NCBI GenBank assembly: GCA_965208745.1
Contig: CBDBPN010000004.1
Location: 2,976,001 to 3,040,000, forward strand
Reading direction: 5' to 3'
DNA from: VXNE01 sp965208745
GTDB lineage: Bacteria; Pseudomonadota; Gammaproteobacteria; Pseudomonadales; Azotimanducaceae
DNA: 64,000 nt
The notes beneath the pieces were generated by a model, which was not told the DNA's origin, ran no database searches, and worked only from the letters and a program-made list of their open reading frames with translations. The translations under genes were made by a program, and so were the position numbers. This document shows positions 16,636 to 25,885 of the stretch, piece by piece. Each line of letters begins with the position of its first letter. Position 1 is the first letter of the stretch.

Positions 16636-17369
16636 GACGGACCCGCGCGGGTGGCGAGGAGGCGGGCCACGTACTCGTCCGCGGGATACGCGAGCACATC
16701 CTCCGTCGCCCCGGACTGGTGGAAGCCCGCGGGCCCCAGGATCACCAGATGCGCGGCGAGCCGTACCGCTTCGGCCATGTCGTGCGTGACGAGCAGGGTG
16801 TCGACGCCCTCGTGCGCACGCGCGTGGAGGAACTGGTCGTAGAGGCTCTCCCGGGTGATGGGATCCACGGCGGAGAACGGCTCGTCGAGGAGCAGCATGT
16901 CCGGGCGGAGCATCAGGGCGCGGCAGAGTCCGACGCGCTGCTGCTGGCCGCCGGAGAGCTGCAAGGGGTAGTGGCCGGCGAGGCCGGCGTCAAGACCCAT
17001 CTCCGCGAGCAGTTCCTCGAAGCGGGCTCCGACGGCCTGCGGGGACCAGCGCTCCAGCCGGGCGAGTAACGTGACGTTCTCGCGCACCGTCATGTGGGGA
17101 AACAGCCCGGCGCCCTGTACGGCGTAGCCGATGCGGCGGCGGAACGACTCGATCCCGTCCCGCGGCACTCCCTCGCCGAACACCTCCACGCGCCCCTCGC
17201 TCGGGCGCAGCACGCCGTTGACCAGTTGCAGGAGCGTGGTCTTGCCGCAACCGCTCTCGCCGACGATGGCCGTCGTGCCGCCCCCGGGGAGGGACAGCGA
17301 CAGGTCGCGGAAGACCCAGTGTTCGCCGAAGCGTTTACCGACCCCGGTGAAGCGCACGCCCACGTTCAT
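16632..17369 (-). CDS. OpuC-like ABC transporter ATP-binding protein
   Basis: This 245-residue ATPase has all ABC motifs: Walker A GESGCGKTT, Q-loop YAVQGAGLFPHMT, signature LSGGQQQR, Walker B LLLDEPFSAVD and the switch His in LVTHDMAEA. DPITRESLYDQFL is typical of betaine/osmoprotectant importers. It lacks the C-terminal CBS domains found in many OpuA-type ATPases. The ATG at 17369 is chosen because the fold begins at once (VRFTGVGKRFG); it overlaps the stop of sbcB by 4 nt. Together with the fused binding-protein/permease downstream it makes a complete importer. Confidence 0.92.
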   Translation of the reverse strand: MNVGVRFTGVGKRFGEHWVFRDLSLSLPGGGTTAIVGESGCGKTTLLQLVNGVLRPSEGRVEVFGEGVPRDGIESFRRRIGYAVQGAGLFPHMTVRENVTLLARLERWSPQAVGARFEELLAEMGLDAGLAGHYPLQLSGGQQQRVGLCRALMLRPDMLLLDEPFSAVDPITRESLYDQFLHARAHEGVDTLLVTHDMAEAVRLAAHLVILGPAGFHQSGATEDVLAYPADEYVARLLATRAGPS

Positions 17370-18802
17370 GCGAGTGTCCTCGCTTCGAGTTCCGCGCCGT
17401 ACGCCTCGAGGGCTCGCAGTAGCTCGCGCTCGGCGGTGTCCGTGACCGCGCCGAGCCGTTCCGCGACCTCCTGCCGGTACGCGGTCACCGTCAGCCGTCG
17501 TGGGTGTTCCGCGGTCAGGCGCGCCGCCACGAAACGCTGCCACTGCGCGTGTTCGGCGGTGCTGAGGTCCGAAGGCCTGACGCGAGCCTTGAGCCGCCTG
17601 GCGAGTTCGGTGAGCCGCGCATCCGTGAAGCGTACGTTCGGCCACGGAGCGTTCGCGCGGAGCTCGCGTTGCAGCTTCTCACAGGCGTTCCGGTCCGGGT
17701 CGGGCGTGAAGCCGTCGTAGAGGCGCTCCTCCGCGTCCGGTGCTGCGTCGGTCCCCGTGTCGTCGTCACGCAGGTAAACGCGAGCGATCTTCTCGTGGAG
17801 GCCGGGCGTGGCGAGGAGCGTGTCGCGGCGTTCTTCGACGAGGGCCGGGTCGATGTCGAGGCGTCGGGCGTCGTCGGGCCGCAGGACGCGGATGGGCGCC
17901 AGGAACGGGCACCGGTTGAGGCGCACCTGCTTGAGCGGCGGGCGCTCCTCGACGCCCTCGGCGAAGAGCGACTCGCGTAGTTGCTCGGCGGAGCGTTCGA
18001 CGAGCGGGGCGATGTCACGTCCGAGGTCTGCGACGATGATGCCGTTTTCCATCGTGGGGTGTTGCGCCACCGAGACCACCGGCGCCGTGCAGTAACGCGC
18101 GTTCGGGATGCGGCGCGACACGTGCACGCAGAGTTCCTTCCCGAACGGGACGAGCAGCCGGCGCGCGGCGTGCTTGGAGCGCAGCGTCAGTCCGTAGGCG
18201 AAGAGCCTCGGCTGCCGGTCGCGCAGCAGCCGGGCCAGCGCGATCGTGGCGCGCACGTCGGACATGGCATCGTGCGGCGTACCGTGCTCCAGTCCGTTCG
18301 CTGCCGCCAGAGCCTGGAGCCCGAAGCTGGGGATCCCGTCGGTACTCGGCCACTCAAGACCGTCCGGCCGCAGGGCGCCCGCGGCCCGGGCGACGTCGAT
18401 CAGGTCCCACCGCGAGTTGCCGTCTCGCCACTCCCGCGCGTACGGATCGAACAGGTTGCGGTAGAGCGCGTAGCGCAGGAACTCGTCGTCGAAACGCAGG
18501 TTGTTGTATCCGGCGACGCAGCTCCGACCCACGGAAAAAATGCGCTGCAGTTCCGTCAGCGCCTCCCACTCGTCCATGCCCTCGGCGAGCGTGCGCTGCG
18601 GCGTGATCCGGGTGACCAGGCAGGACTCCGGGAACGGGACGATGTCCGGCGGCAGCTTGACATCGGTGGCGAACGGCGGGCCCACCGGGTTGAGGTCGGC
18701 GTCCGTGCGTTGCCCCGCGATCTGCACGATCCGGTCGGTGGCGGCGGACGTCCCCGAGGTTTCCAGGTCGTACCAGTAGAAGCTGTCCGGCCCGTTCGGC
18801 AT
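17366..18802 (-). CDS. sbcB: Exodeoxyribonuclease I
   Basis: This 478-residue protein is the 3'-5' single-strand DNA exonuclease of recombination and mismatch repair. The DEDDh site is visible: YDLETSG supplies Asp and Glu, GYNNLRFDDEFL the third Asp, and HDAMSDVRATIAL the His and last Asp. The SH3-like and C-terminal helical extensions follow (RLNRCPFLAPI). Length matches E. coli SbcB. The ATG at 18802 is 2 nt past the stop of the SLC13 gene, and the stop overlaps the ABC ATPase start by 4 nt. A DNA repair enzyme translated within a transport operon is unusual and may simply reflect compaction. Confidence 0.95.
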   Translation of the reverse strand: MPNGPDSFYWYDLETSGTSAATDRIVQIAGQRTDADLNPVGPPFATDVKLPPDIVPFPESCLVTRITPQRTLAEGMDEWEALTELQRIFSVGRSCVAGYNNLRFDDEFLRYALYRNLFDPYAREWRDGNSRWDLIDVARAAGALRPDGLEWPSTDGIPSFGLQALAAANGLEHGTPHDAMSDVRATIALARLLRDRQPRLFAYGLTLRSKHAARRLLVPFGKELCVHVSRRIPNARYCTAPVVSVAQHPTMENGIIVADLGRDIAPLVERSAEQLRESLFAEGVEERPPLKQVRLNRCPFLAPIRVLRPDDARRLDIDPALVEERRDTLLATPGLHEKIARVYLRDDDTGTDAAPDAEERLYDGFTPDPDRNACEKLQRELRANAPWPNVRFTDARLTELARRLKARVRPSDLSTAEHAQWQRFVAARLTAEHPRRLTVTAYRQEVAERLGAVTDTAERELLRALEAYGAELEARTLA

Positions 18803-18804
18803 GG

Positions 18805-20370
18805 CTATTGGTGGCCTCCCGCGGCGAGGGAGGTGGCCCAGGCCGGCACCTCCGAGGGATCGATGTCGAACACCACCAGGCCGAGGGTGTACACGACGCT
18901 CGCGATGACGAGGGCCCCGAACAGGTTGAGCACGATGCCGGCCCGGGCCATCTCCGGGATGGAGATGCGGTTGCTGCCGAAGACGATGGAGTTGGGCGGC
19001 GTCGCCACCGGCATCATGAACGCGCAGCTCGCGGACATCGTGGCGGGGATCATGAGGATGAGGGGATGCGTGCCGGTGGCGACGGCGACCGCCGCGAGGA
19101 TCGGCAGGATCATCTCCGTGGTCGCCGTGTTGCTGGTCAGCTCTGTCAGGAAGGTGAGGGCGAGGCAGACCAGCAGGATGAGGGCGAAGGTGGGCAGCGC
19201 CGCCGCGGCGTCGAACTGCGAGCCGATGAGGTGGGCGAGGCCCGTCTGCTGGAAGGCCGACGCCAGCGCGAAGCCGCCGCCGATGAGCAGGACGATGTTC
19301 CACGGCAGGCGCGGAATGATCTCGGGGCCCATGACCCGCGTGCTGCCTTCCTCCCGGTTCTTCGCCGGGATGAAGAACAGGAGCGACGCCATGGCTATGG
19401 CCACCGTACCGTCGTCGACGAGCCCGGGCCATGGGAGCAGGTCCGACCAGCCGGGGACGTGGAAGCCGCCCAGGTCGAGGTCGACGCGAAACACCCAGAG
19501 GAGGGCCGTGATCGCGAACACGGTGAGCACCGTCCGCTCCTCGAAGGAGATGGGTCCGAGCCGCGCCCGCTCGTCCGCCACCGTGGCCGGGTCGATGCGG
19601 AGGTGCGGCGGCGCCCGGTACATCACCTGGGTGATCAGCAGCCACGCGGCGAGAAGCATGACGACGCCGACCGGGAAGGCGACGACCATCCATTGCCCGA
19701 AAGCGATGACGGGGGCGTCCGGGAAGAGGATCTCGTGGATCCGCACGAACGAGAGGTTGGGCGGCGTGCCGACGATGGTCGTCATTCCGCCGACGGAGCA
19801 GCCGTAGGCGATTCCCAGCATGAGGCCGACCGACAGCGGATGCGCGGCGTCCCCCGCGCGGCTTTCGACCTGCAGCACGATGGCGAGCCCGATCGGCACC
19901 ATCATCACGGCGGTGGCGGTGTTCGACACCCACATCGACAGGAACGCGGCCGCGGTCATGAACCCGAGTACGAGCCGCGCCGGACCGCCGCCGACGCGGT
20001 GGATGATGTCGAGCGCCATCCGCCGGTGCAGGTTCCACTTCTGCATGGTCAGGGCGATCATGAACCCGCCGATGAAGAGCACGATGGTGCTGTTGAGGTA
20101 GATCGGCGCCGTCTCCCGGCCCGGCATGATGCCGAGCAGCGGGAACAGGACCAGCGGCATGAGGGCCGTCGCGAAGAGCGGGATCGCCTCGCTCATCCAC
20201 CAGATCGCCATCAGGGCGGCCACGGCGGCCAGGCGGCTGGCGGGCGGGTTGTCCGGAGCGACCGGGAAGAGCAGGAGCAGGGCGAAGGCGGCGATGCCCA
20301 GCCACAGGCCCACCGACCGCGCATGGAACAGCCGCCGACGGTCGCTACGCTCCCCTGGCGTCTGTTCCAT
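18805..20370 (-). CDS. SLC13/DASS family sodium:anion symporter
   Basis: This 521-residue inner membrane protein imports di- or tricarboxylates or sulfate with sodium. Both SNT signature motifs are present, WVSNTAT near residue 149 and LTSNTATTE near 414, and the helix-hairpin NSTIVLFIGGFMIA is typical. About 11 membrane segments can be counted. The anion cannot be chosen from sequence alone; dicarboxylate is the more common role of members with this length. It is the first gene of a four-gene minus-strand run (SLC13, sbcB, ABC ATPase, permease) with spacings of 2, -4 and -4 nt. Confidence 0.9.
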   Translation of the reverse strand: MEQTPGERSDRRRLFHARSVGLWLGIAAFALLLLFPVAPDNPPASRLAAVAALMAIWWMSEAIPLFATALMPLVLFPLLGIMPGRETAPIYLNSTIVLFIGGFMIALTMQKWNLHRRMALDIIHRVGGGPARLVLGFMTAAAFLSMWVSNTATAVMMVPIGLAIVLQVESRAGDAAHPLSVGLMLGIAYGCSVGGMTTIVGTPPNLSFVRIHEILFPDAPVIAFGQWMVVAFPVGVVMLLAAWLLITQVMYRAPPHLRIDPATVADERARLGPISFEERTVLTVFAITALLWVFRVDLDLGGFHVPGWSDLLPWPGLVDDGTVAIAMASLLFFIPAKNREEGSTRVMGPEIIPRLPWNIVLLIGGGFALASAFQQTGLAHLIGSQFDAAAALPTFALILLVCLALTFLTELTSNTATTEMILPILAAVAVATGTHPLILMIPATMSASCAFMMPVATPPNSIVFGSNRISIPEMARAGIVLNLFGALVIASVVYTLGLVVFDIDPSEVPAWATSLAAGGHQ

Positions 20371-20403
20371 CCGAGGGATGCTATGCGTGCAGGCGCCGCG
20401 GGA

Positions 20404-21522
20404 TCAACTGCGGTGGGCGCCGGGGCGGCGGCACAGGAGCGCGTCCCGCGGCTCGGGCCGATGCGCCGTATCGTGTTCCCCCGCGAGTTTGCGTAACAGC
20501 CCCTCCCGTGTGGCGGGGTCGCGGTCGGCGATCTCGCGCGCCGCCCGGTAGAAGGCTTCCCAGTTCCCGCCGGCCCGCGCGAAGAGCGCCGCGAAGGCCG
20601 ATGTCCGGTCTTCGTAGGTGCTGCTCGCCGCGAGGCGGGCGTTGTTGAAAGAGGCCGGCAGCGTCCCGCCGAACCCGGGACCGAACCGCCGCCGGCGCTC
20701 GGCGTAGCAGGCGCGCATCGCGTCGAACAGCGCGCCTTTCAGTAGCCGGCGCTGGTCGGCGGGGAGTTCTTCGGTGTAGAGGGCGCGAAGGCGGGCGCGC
20801 CATGCCTGGAAGAAGTCCGCGCGCCTCCGGGCCGCCTGCTTCGCGGCCAGGTGCGGCTCGGGGTTTCGTCCGGTGGCGGAGAGCCACGCTGACGTCGCCT
20901 CCCGGCCGACGAACGTCGCGAAAGCCTCGGTGAAAGCGGAGTCGCCGGCCACGAAGAGTTCCCCGTGCGCGAGTTCGTGGAAGAGCAGTTCCGCCAGGCG
21001 TTCGTCGGAGTAGCCGATGAAGGTCGACAGGAGCGGATCGTCGAACCAGCCGAGGGTGGAATAGGCGGCGACGGGGCCGACGTGCACATCGAAGCCGCGC
21101 GCGGCGAACGACGCGGCTTCCCGCCGCGCCCCGTCCCGATCGAAGAAGCCCCGGTAGACGGCGCACCCGACCACGGGGTAGCACCACTGGTGCGGCGTCA
21201 GGGAGAACTCGGGGGCGGCGAAGACGTTCCATACCACTGCGTCGCGGCCCAGTTCGACGTACGACCGATACCGGTCGCCCACGGGAAGGCCGAGTTCCTG
21301 CTCGGCGAACTCGAGGATGGCGACGACGCGCATGAGGTTGGCGGCCGTCTCCGGCGTCGTCGCGGGGTCCGCGAGCACTTCGGCGACCGGGCGGCGTGCG
21401 GCCAGGATGCGCATCTGACCGACGGCGGCCTCGCCGTACCAGGACAGCGGGGCACAGCCGCTGGCCGGGACGAGAGCGACGAGTGTCGCCAGGAGCGGGA
21501 GGGCGCGACGCGCGGTGCTCAT
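20404..21522 (-). CDS. Predicted lipoprotein aminopeptidase (COG4324 type)
   Basis: The protein of 372 residues starts with a lipoprotein signal, LVALVPASGC, then the family opening PLSWYGEAAVGQMRIL. The zinc motif is LFHELAHGELF (HExxH) followed by TEAFATFVG with the third Glu ligand. COG4324 proteins are predicted zinc aminopeptidases of the cell envelope in proteobacteria; activity is inferred from motif only. The ATG at 21522 places the lipobox about 20 residues in, as expected. It lies 33 bp upstream of the SLC13 gene on the same strand. Confidence 0.85.
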   Translation of the reverse strand: MSTARRALPLLATLVALVPASGCAPLSWYGEAAVGQMRILAARRPVAEVLADPATTPETAANLMRVVAILEFAEQELGLPVGDRYRSYVELGRDAVVWNVFAAPEFSLTPHQWCYPVVGCAVYRGFFDRDGARREAASFAARGFDVHVGPVAAYSTLGWFDDPLLSTFIGYSDERLAELLFHELAHGELFVAGDSAFTEAFATFVGREATSAWLSATGRNPEPHLAAKQAARRRADFFQAWRARLRALYTEELPADQRRLLKGALFDAMRACYAERRRRFGPGFGGTLPASFNNARLAASSTYEDRTSAFAALFARAGGNWEAFYRAAREIADRDPATREGLLRKLAGEHDTAHRPEPRDALLCRRPGAHRS

Positions 21523-21612
21523 TCGGTCCGCGCGATCGGAATGCGGCACCGCTCGCCAGCGTCGAGACCGCTCCGTTGGCGGCTCGGCCGCGCTTGTGTT
21601 AAAGACCCGGGC

Positions 21613-22503
21613 ATGGACACGTTGCGCGGCATCGTTTCCATCGCGTTCATCTCCGTGCACACGGTGCTCTGGTGTATCCCGCTGTACGTGATGGGACTGG
21701 TGCGGATCGGTGTGCCGGTGCACGCCGTACGCCGCAGGATCGGCGGCGCCATGGATCGGATCATCGACGGGTGGGTGGCGAGCAACCGCGCACTCCTGTG
21801 GTCGCTCCGGCTGACGAAGCTGGATGTTCGCGTCCAGGGCGATGGCGGGTTCCGGCGCGACGGATGGTATCTCATCGTCAGCAACCATCAGTCGTGGGCG
21901 GACATCCTCGTGCTGCAGGACCTCTTCCTGGGCCGCGTCCCCCCCCTGAAGTTCTTCACCAAGCGGGAGCTGATCTGGGCGCCCATGGTGGGCGTGGCCA
22001 TGTGGCTACTGGGTTTCCCCTATGTCCGGCGGTACGGACGCGAGGTCCTCGAGGCGCACCCGGAACTGCGTGAACACGACCGCAACGCGACCCTGCGGGC
22101 GTGCGAGCGGTTTCTCGAGCGGCCGACCTCCGTGCTGAGCTTCCTGGAGGGGACGCGATTCACGCCGGCCAAGCACGCGGCACAGCAGTCGCCGCATACC
22201 TGGCTGCTGAAGCCGAAGAGCTCCGGCTTCGCGTACGTTGCGGAGGCGCTGGACGACCGGCTCGGCGGAATGGTGGACGTGACGATCGACTATCCGGGCG
22301 GAACGCCGTCCTTCTGGGACTTCCTCTGTGGCCGGTGCCGGCGCGTGGACGTCAGGGTGACGAGTCTCGGCGTGCCCGAGGTTGTCGCCAGCGTGGCCGA
22401 GAGCGGAGGCCGCGAAGCGCTACGCGGCTGGATCGACGACCTCTGGCGCGCCAAGGACGGCGAACTCGCGGTCCTGCGCGAGGGTCGGGACGGGACCGGC
22501 TGA
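21613..22503 (+). CDS. 1-acyl-glycerol-3-phosphate acyltransferase family protein (YihG-like)
   Basis: This 296-residue membrane acyltransferase transfers a fatty acyl group in phospholipid synthesis or remodelling. Catalytic block I is NHQSWADI (NHx4D), block II is in FFTKREL, block III is FLEGTRFTP and block IV lies in VDVTIDYPGG. One or two N-terminal membrane segments anchor it. The size and the long N-terminus match E. coli YihG/YihG-type LPLATs rather than PlsC proper. The ATG at 21613 is the first before the membrane segment. It is divergent from the aminopeptidase (90 bp) and converges on the coiled-coil gene. Confidence 0.88.
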   Translation: MDTLRGIVSIAFISVHTVLWCIPLYVMGLVRIGVPVHAVRRRIGGAMDRIIDGWVASNRALLWSLRLTKLDVRVQGDGGFRRDGWYLIVSNHQSWADILVLQDLFLGRVPPLKFFTKRELIWAPMVGVAMWLLGFPYVRRYGREVLEAHPELREHDRNATLRACERFLERPTSVLSFLEGTRFTPAKHAAQQSPHTWLLKPKSSGFAYVAEALDDRLGGMVDVTIDYPGGTPSFWDFLCGRCRRVDVRVTSLGVPEVVASVAESGGREALRGWIDDLWRAKDGELAVLREGRDGTG

Positions 22504-22620
22504 CCGGAGGGCTTGGGCTGGGGCCAGGAGCCTTCAGCCGGGGAGCGCGAGGGCGGCCCGCGCGGGGCCCGCCCCTCGCAAGAAGACCCGGCGCCCGCAA
22601 GGGCGACGGCTTCGGTGGCG

Positions 22621-23364
22621 CTACTGAACGGCGAGACCCATGCGCTGCTCGATCGCCGCGAGCCGGTCGCCGAGGCGCGCGATGCTGGCGTTCAACTGGC
22701 GGCGATGCGCGTCGTTGGCGGCGATCGCCTCCTCGTGCTCGCGCACCTGCGGTTCCAGCGTCGCCTTCAGGCTGGCAGTCACCTGGCGCGACGTATTGAC
22801 CCGGTCCACCAGGTCGCGCTGCTGGTTCACCATCTGGCGTACCTGCGTCTCGATGGTCGCCAGCTTGTCCATCATCTCGCGTTGCTGGTCGAAGGCGGTC
22901 TCGACGCGGCCGACCTGGCTCTTCAGTTCCGCGAGGGTGGACTGGACGCCGGCGATGCTCGAGGTCTGCCGCTTGAGCGTCGCCTGGTTGTCCTGGATCC
23001 ACTTCCGGTTGCGCTTGTTCGCGACATCCCAGAGCTTGCGGACCTCGGACTCCCAGAACGAGAGCTGCTCGGTGGTGTCCTTCCCCGCCTCCGTCATGGT
23101 CTCGTCGGTCATGCGCAGGCGTTCCTCGAGGACCCGGAGCCGGTCGCCCGCGTCGGCGAGCGCCCGGTCGTTGTCCCGGAGCTGATCCTGCTGGTGCAGG
23201 ATGAACCAGCCCGCGGCGGCGAACCCCGCAATGGTGAGTGCGAGGACGCCGCTGACCGCGATGCCGGAGCCGCCACCACCGCGACCGGCTCCGTCGCGCC
23301 CGCGGCGCCGCTGCTGGCGCCGCGGGGCGTCGTCGGGCTGGACCGCGATGGGCGATTCGCTCAC
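22621..23364 (-). CDS. Membrane-anchored coiled-coil protein of unknown function
   Basis: This 247-residue protein has a basic, low-complexity N-terminus (about 1-32, rich in Arg and Gly), one membrane segment (about 33-56, AVSGVLALTIAGFAAAGWF), and a long periplasmic coiled coil of about 190 residues with heptad spacing of Leu, Ile, Val and Ala. There is no catalytic motif. The start is a GTG at 23364. It is 22 bp downstream of the PuuD-like membrane protein and likely in its transcript. The layout resembles envelope tethering or polymer-length-control proteins, but I cannot assign a role. Confidence 0.7.
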   Translation of the reverse strand: MSESPIAVQPDDAPRRQQRRRGRDGAGRGGGGSGIAVSGVLALTIAGFAAAGWFILHQQDQLRDNDRALADAGDRLRVLEERLRMTDETMTEAGKDTTEQLSFWESEVRKLWDVANKRNRKWIQDNQATLKRQTSSIAGVQSTLAELKSQVGRVETAFDQQREMMDKLATIETQVRQMVNQQRDLVDRVNTSRQVTASLKATLEPQVREHEEAIAANDAHRRQLNASIARLGDRLAAIEQRMGLAVQ

Positions 23365-23386
23365 CGTCCGTTCCGGCGACGGGGCG

Positions 23387-24034
23387 CTACAGCCATGTGA
23401 CGACGGCCCAGAACACGGCGGTCAGCACGAAGCTGCTGACGATGACGCCGCGGACGGTGGTGAGCGGTCCCTGCTTGCCGAAGATCGCGTTCAGTTCGAT
23501 GGCGGCGATGATGACCAGCCCGACGATCAGCGCGTTGGTCTTGTCGCCGAAGCCGCCGTGCGCGAAGTGGTTGCTCGCCCCCATCAGGAACAGCATGGGC
23601 AGCGAGAAGAGCGTGTTGGTGCGGGAGGCGAGCGCGGCCTTGGGCGCGGCCGCGGCAGCTTCCGGCGTCGCCTCCCCACCGGCCTGTATCTGCTCGTTGG
23701 AGGCGATGACGATCTTCTGGTTGGGCCAGATGATGAGCCACACATTCAGGAACATGAGAATCGCCATGACCACGGACAGGACGATGTCGATCGACATGCT
23801 CCTGTGGATGACGTAGACCAGGTAGAGGCCGGTAAGGAACGTCATTGCGGCGCCCCACCGGAACCACCAGAGGGCACGCGGGGCGAGCTTCACGAACGCA
23901 TCGACGCGGGCGCCGGCTTCGGCTTCCTTGAAGTACTCCGTCTGCACGAAGTTGAAGTAGTAGAGCATCCCGATCCAGGTGATCCCCACGAAGTAGTGGG
24001 CCCAACGGATCAGATAGTTGATGACTTCTTCCAT
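23387..24034 (-). CDS. PuuD/DUF989-like integral membrane protein
   Basis: This 215-residue protein matches the membrane part of PuuD-type urate hydroxylases: it begins YLIRWAHYFVGITWIGMLYYFNFVQ, contains ALWWFRWGA, IIWPNQKIVIAS and NHFAHGG, and has about six membrane segments. The His residues in WAHYF, NHFAH and IHRSM may bind haem. True PuuD carries a C-terminal cytochrome c domain that is absent here, and no purine genes are near, so uric acid oxidation should not be assumed. It lies between groEL and the coiled-coil gene, after a terminator. Confidence 0.8.
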   Translation of the reverse strand: MEEVINYLIRWAHYFVGITWIGMLYYFNFVQTEYFKEAEAGARVDAFVKLAPRALWWFRWGAAMTFLTGLYLVYVIHRSMSIDIVLSVVMAILMFLNVWLIIWPNQKIVIASNEQIQAGGEATPEAAAAAPKAALASRTNTLFSLPMLFLMGASNHFAHGGFGDKTNALIVGLVIIAAIELNAIFGKQGPLTTVRGVIVSSFVLTAVFWAVVTWL

Positions 24035-24091
24035 GGTTCTGGCACCCCTGCTATCCCTTGGCGCACTCGATCATACTGCCCGGAACAGGCA

Positions 24092-24120
24092 GAAAAAACC
24101 CCGCGCGGGGCGGGGTTCTT
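24092..24120 (-). terminator. Rho-independent terminator after groEL
   Basis: On the minus strand the stem AACCCCGC / GCGGGGTT with a 5-nt loop is followed by a T-rich run. It lies 18 nt past the groEL stop and ends the groESL transcript. Confidence 0.85.
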
Positions 24121-24137
24121 TCGTGCGCAGGCGGCTG

Positions 24138-25772
24138 CTACATCATGCCGCCCATGTCGGGCATGCCGCCGCCCGGAGGCGCGGGCGGGGTGTCGTCCGG
24201 CGCCTCGGCGACCATGGCCTCGGTGGTGATCATCAGACCCGCCACGGACGCCGCCGCCTGCAGGGCGGTTCGGGCGACCTTTGCCGGGTCGGGGATCCCC
24301 ATCGCGATCATGTCGCCGTACTCCCCGGTCGCCCCGTTGAACCCGTGGTTCTCGGGGAGGCCGCGGACCTTGTCGAGGACCACCGCGCCCTCGGCGCCCG
24401 CGTTCTGCGCGATCTGGCGCAGCGGGGATGCCATGGCGCGCTTGGCGATGGCGATGCCGACGTTCTGGTCTTCGTTGTCGCCACCGAGGTCGTCGAGCTT
24501 CTCGAGGGCGCGCACCAGAGCGACGCCGCCGCCGGCCACGATGCCTTCCTCGACCGCGGCGCGGGTGGAGTGCAGGGCGTCTTCGACGCGCGCCTTCTTC
24601 TCCTTCATCTCGACTTCCGTCGGGGCGCCGACCTTGATCACGGCCACGCCGCCGGCGAGCTTCGCCAGCCGCTCCTGCAGCTTCTCGCGGTCGTAGTCGG
24701 AGGTCGTGTCCTCGATCTCGGCCCGGATCTGCTTGATGCGGCCTTCGATGTCGCCCTTGGCGCCGGCGCCGTCGACGATGGTCGTGTTCTCCTTGGTGCA
24801 GGAGATGCGCTTGGCGTTGCCGAGGTCCTCCAGGGAAGCCCCTTCGAGGGTCAGGCCGACTTCCTCGGAGATGACCGTGGCGCCCGTGAGGATCGCGATG
24901 TCCTGGAGCATCGCCTTGCGGCGGTCGCCGAAGCCCGGGGCCTTGGCGGCAGCGATCTTCACGATGCCGCGCATGTTGTTGACCACCAGGGTCGCGAGGG
25001 CTTCGCCCTCGATGTCCTCGGCGATCACCATGAGCGGCTTGCCGGCCTTGGCGACGTTCTCGAGCACCGGCAGCATGTCGCGGATGTTCGAGATCTTCTT
25101 GTCGCACAGGAGGACGAACGGGTCCTCGAGTTCGGCCGACATGGAGTCCTGGTTGTTGATGAAGTAGGGAGACAGGTAGCCGCGGTCGAACTGCATGCCT
25201 TCGACCACTTCGAGTTCGTTCTCGAGGCCGCTGCCTTCCTCGACCGTGATGACGCCTTCCTTGCCGACCTTCTCCATCGCTTCCGCGATGATCGCGCCGA
25301 CGGCGGTGTCGTTGTTCGCCGAGACAGTGCCGACCTGGGCGATGGACGTGGAGTCCTCGCACGGGGTGGCCATCTGCTCGATGTGGCGGACCGCGGACGC
25401 CACGGCCTTGTCGATGCCGCGCTTCAGGTCCATGGGGTTCATCCCCGCGGCGACCGACTTCAGGCCCTCCGTCAGGATGGACTGCGCCAGCACGGTGGCC
25501 GTCGTCGTGCCGTCACCGGCCTCGTCGGAAGTCTGGCTCGCGACCTCCTTGACCATCTGGGCGCCCATGTTCTCGAACTTGTCCTTGAGTTCGATTTCCT
25601 TCGCCACGGAGACGCCGTCCTTGGTGACCGTAGGCGCGCCGAACGACTTGTCGAGCACGACGTTGCGGCCCTTCGGCCCCAGCGTCACCTTCACGGCGTT
25701 CGAGAGGATGTTCACCCCTTCGAGCATGCGTGCCCGGGCATCGTCTGAAAAATGTACTTCCTTCGCGCTCAT
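24138..25772 (-). CDS. groEL: Chaperonin GroEL (HSP60)
   Basis: This 544-residue protein forms the double-ring chaperonin that refolds proteins with ATP. It has the N-terminal KEVHFSDDARARML, the ATP site DGTTTATVLAQ, the GDRRKAMLQD hinge, the GGGVALVRA segment and the methionine-glycine C-terminal tail (PDMGGMM). Length is standard. It is 113 bp downstream of groES and followed by a terminator, so the two form the classical operon. Confidence 0.98.
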   Translation of the reverse strand: MSAKEVHFSDDARARMLEGVNILSNAVKVTLGPKGRNVVLDKSFGAPTVTKDGVSVAKEIELKDKFENMGAQMVKEVASQTSDEAGDGTTTATVLAQSILTEGLKSVAAGMNPMDLKRGIDKAVASAVRHIEQMATPCEDSTSIAQVGTVSANNDTAVGAIIAEAMEKVGKEGVITVEEGSGLENELEVVEGMQFDRGYLSPYFINNQDSMSAELEDPFVLLCDKKISNIRDMLPVLENVAKAGKPLMVIAEDIEGEALATLVVNNMRGIVKIAAAKAPGFGDRRKAMLQDIAILTGATVISEEVGLTLEGASLEDLGNAKRISCTKENTTIVDGAGAKGDIEGRIKQIRAEIEDTTSDYDREKLQERLAKLAGGVAVIKVGAPTEVEMKEKKARVEDALHSTRAAVEEGIVAGGGVALVRALEKLDDLGGDNEDQNVGIAIAKRAMASPLRQIAQNAGAEGAVVLDKVRGLPENHGFNGATGEYGDMIAMGIPDPAKVARTALQAAASVAGLMITTEAMVAEAPDDTPPAPPGGGMPDMGGMM

Positions 25773-25885
25773 TGTGTTGTTCCTCTTTGCGTTGGCCAGC
25801 GGCTTTCGAAGGGCGCTGGCGTTAACGGGTCGTCAAAACTCCGGTTCGAGGCGGGAGTCGCGCAGCAACTCCGACGCGACGCGCA

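Noticed and set aside
18808..20496. A 562-codon plus-strand frame rich in His, Asp and Arg opposite the SLC13 gene
   Set aside because: Charged low-complexity antisense of a membrane protein; no start signal or motif.
22541..22600. GC-rich inverted repeat between the convergent acyltransferase and coiled-coil genes as a terminator
   Set aside because: The stem is imperfect and no T-run follows on either strand.
23387..24034. Assignment of the PuuD-like protein to urate degradation
   Set aside because: The cytochrome c domain of true PuuD is missing and no purine catabolism genes are nearby.
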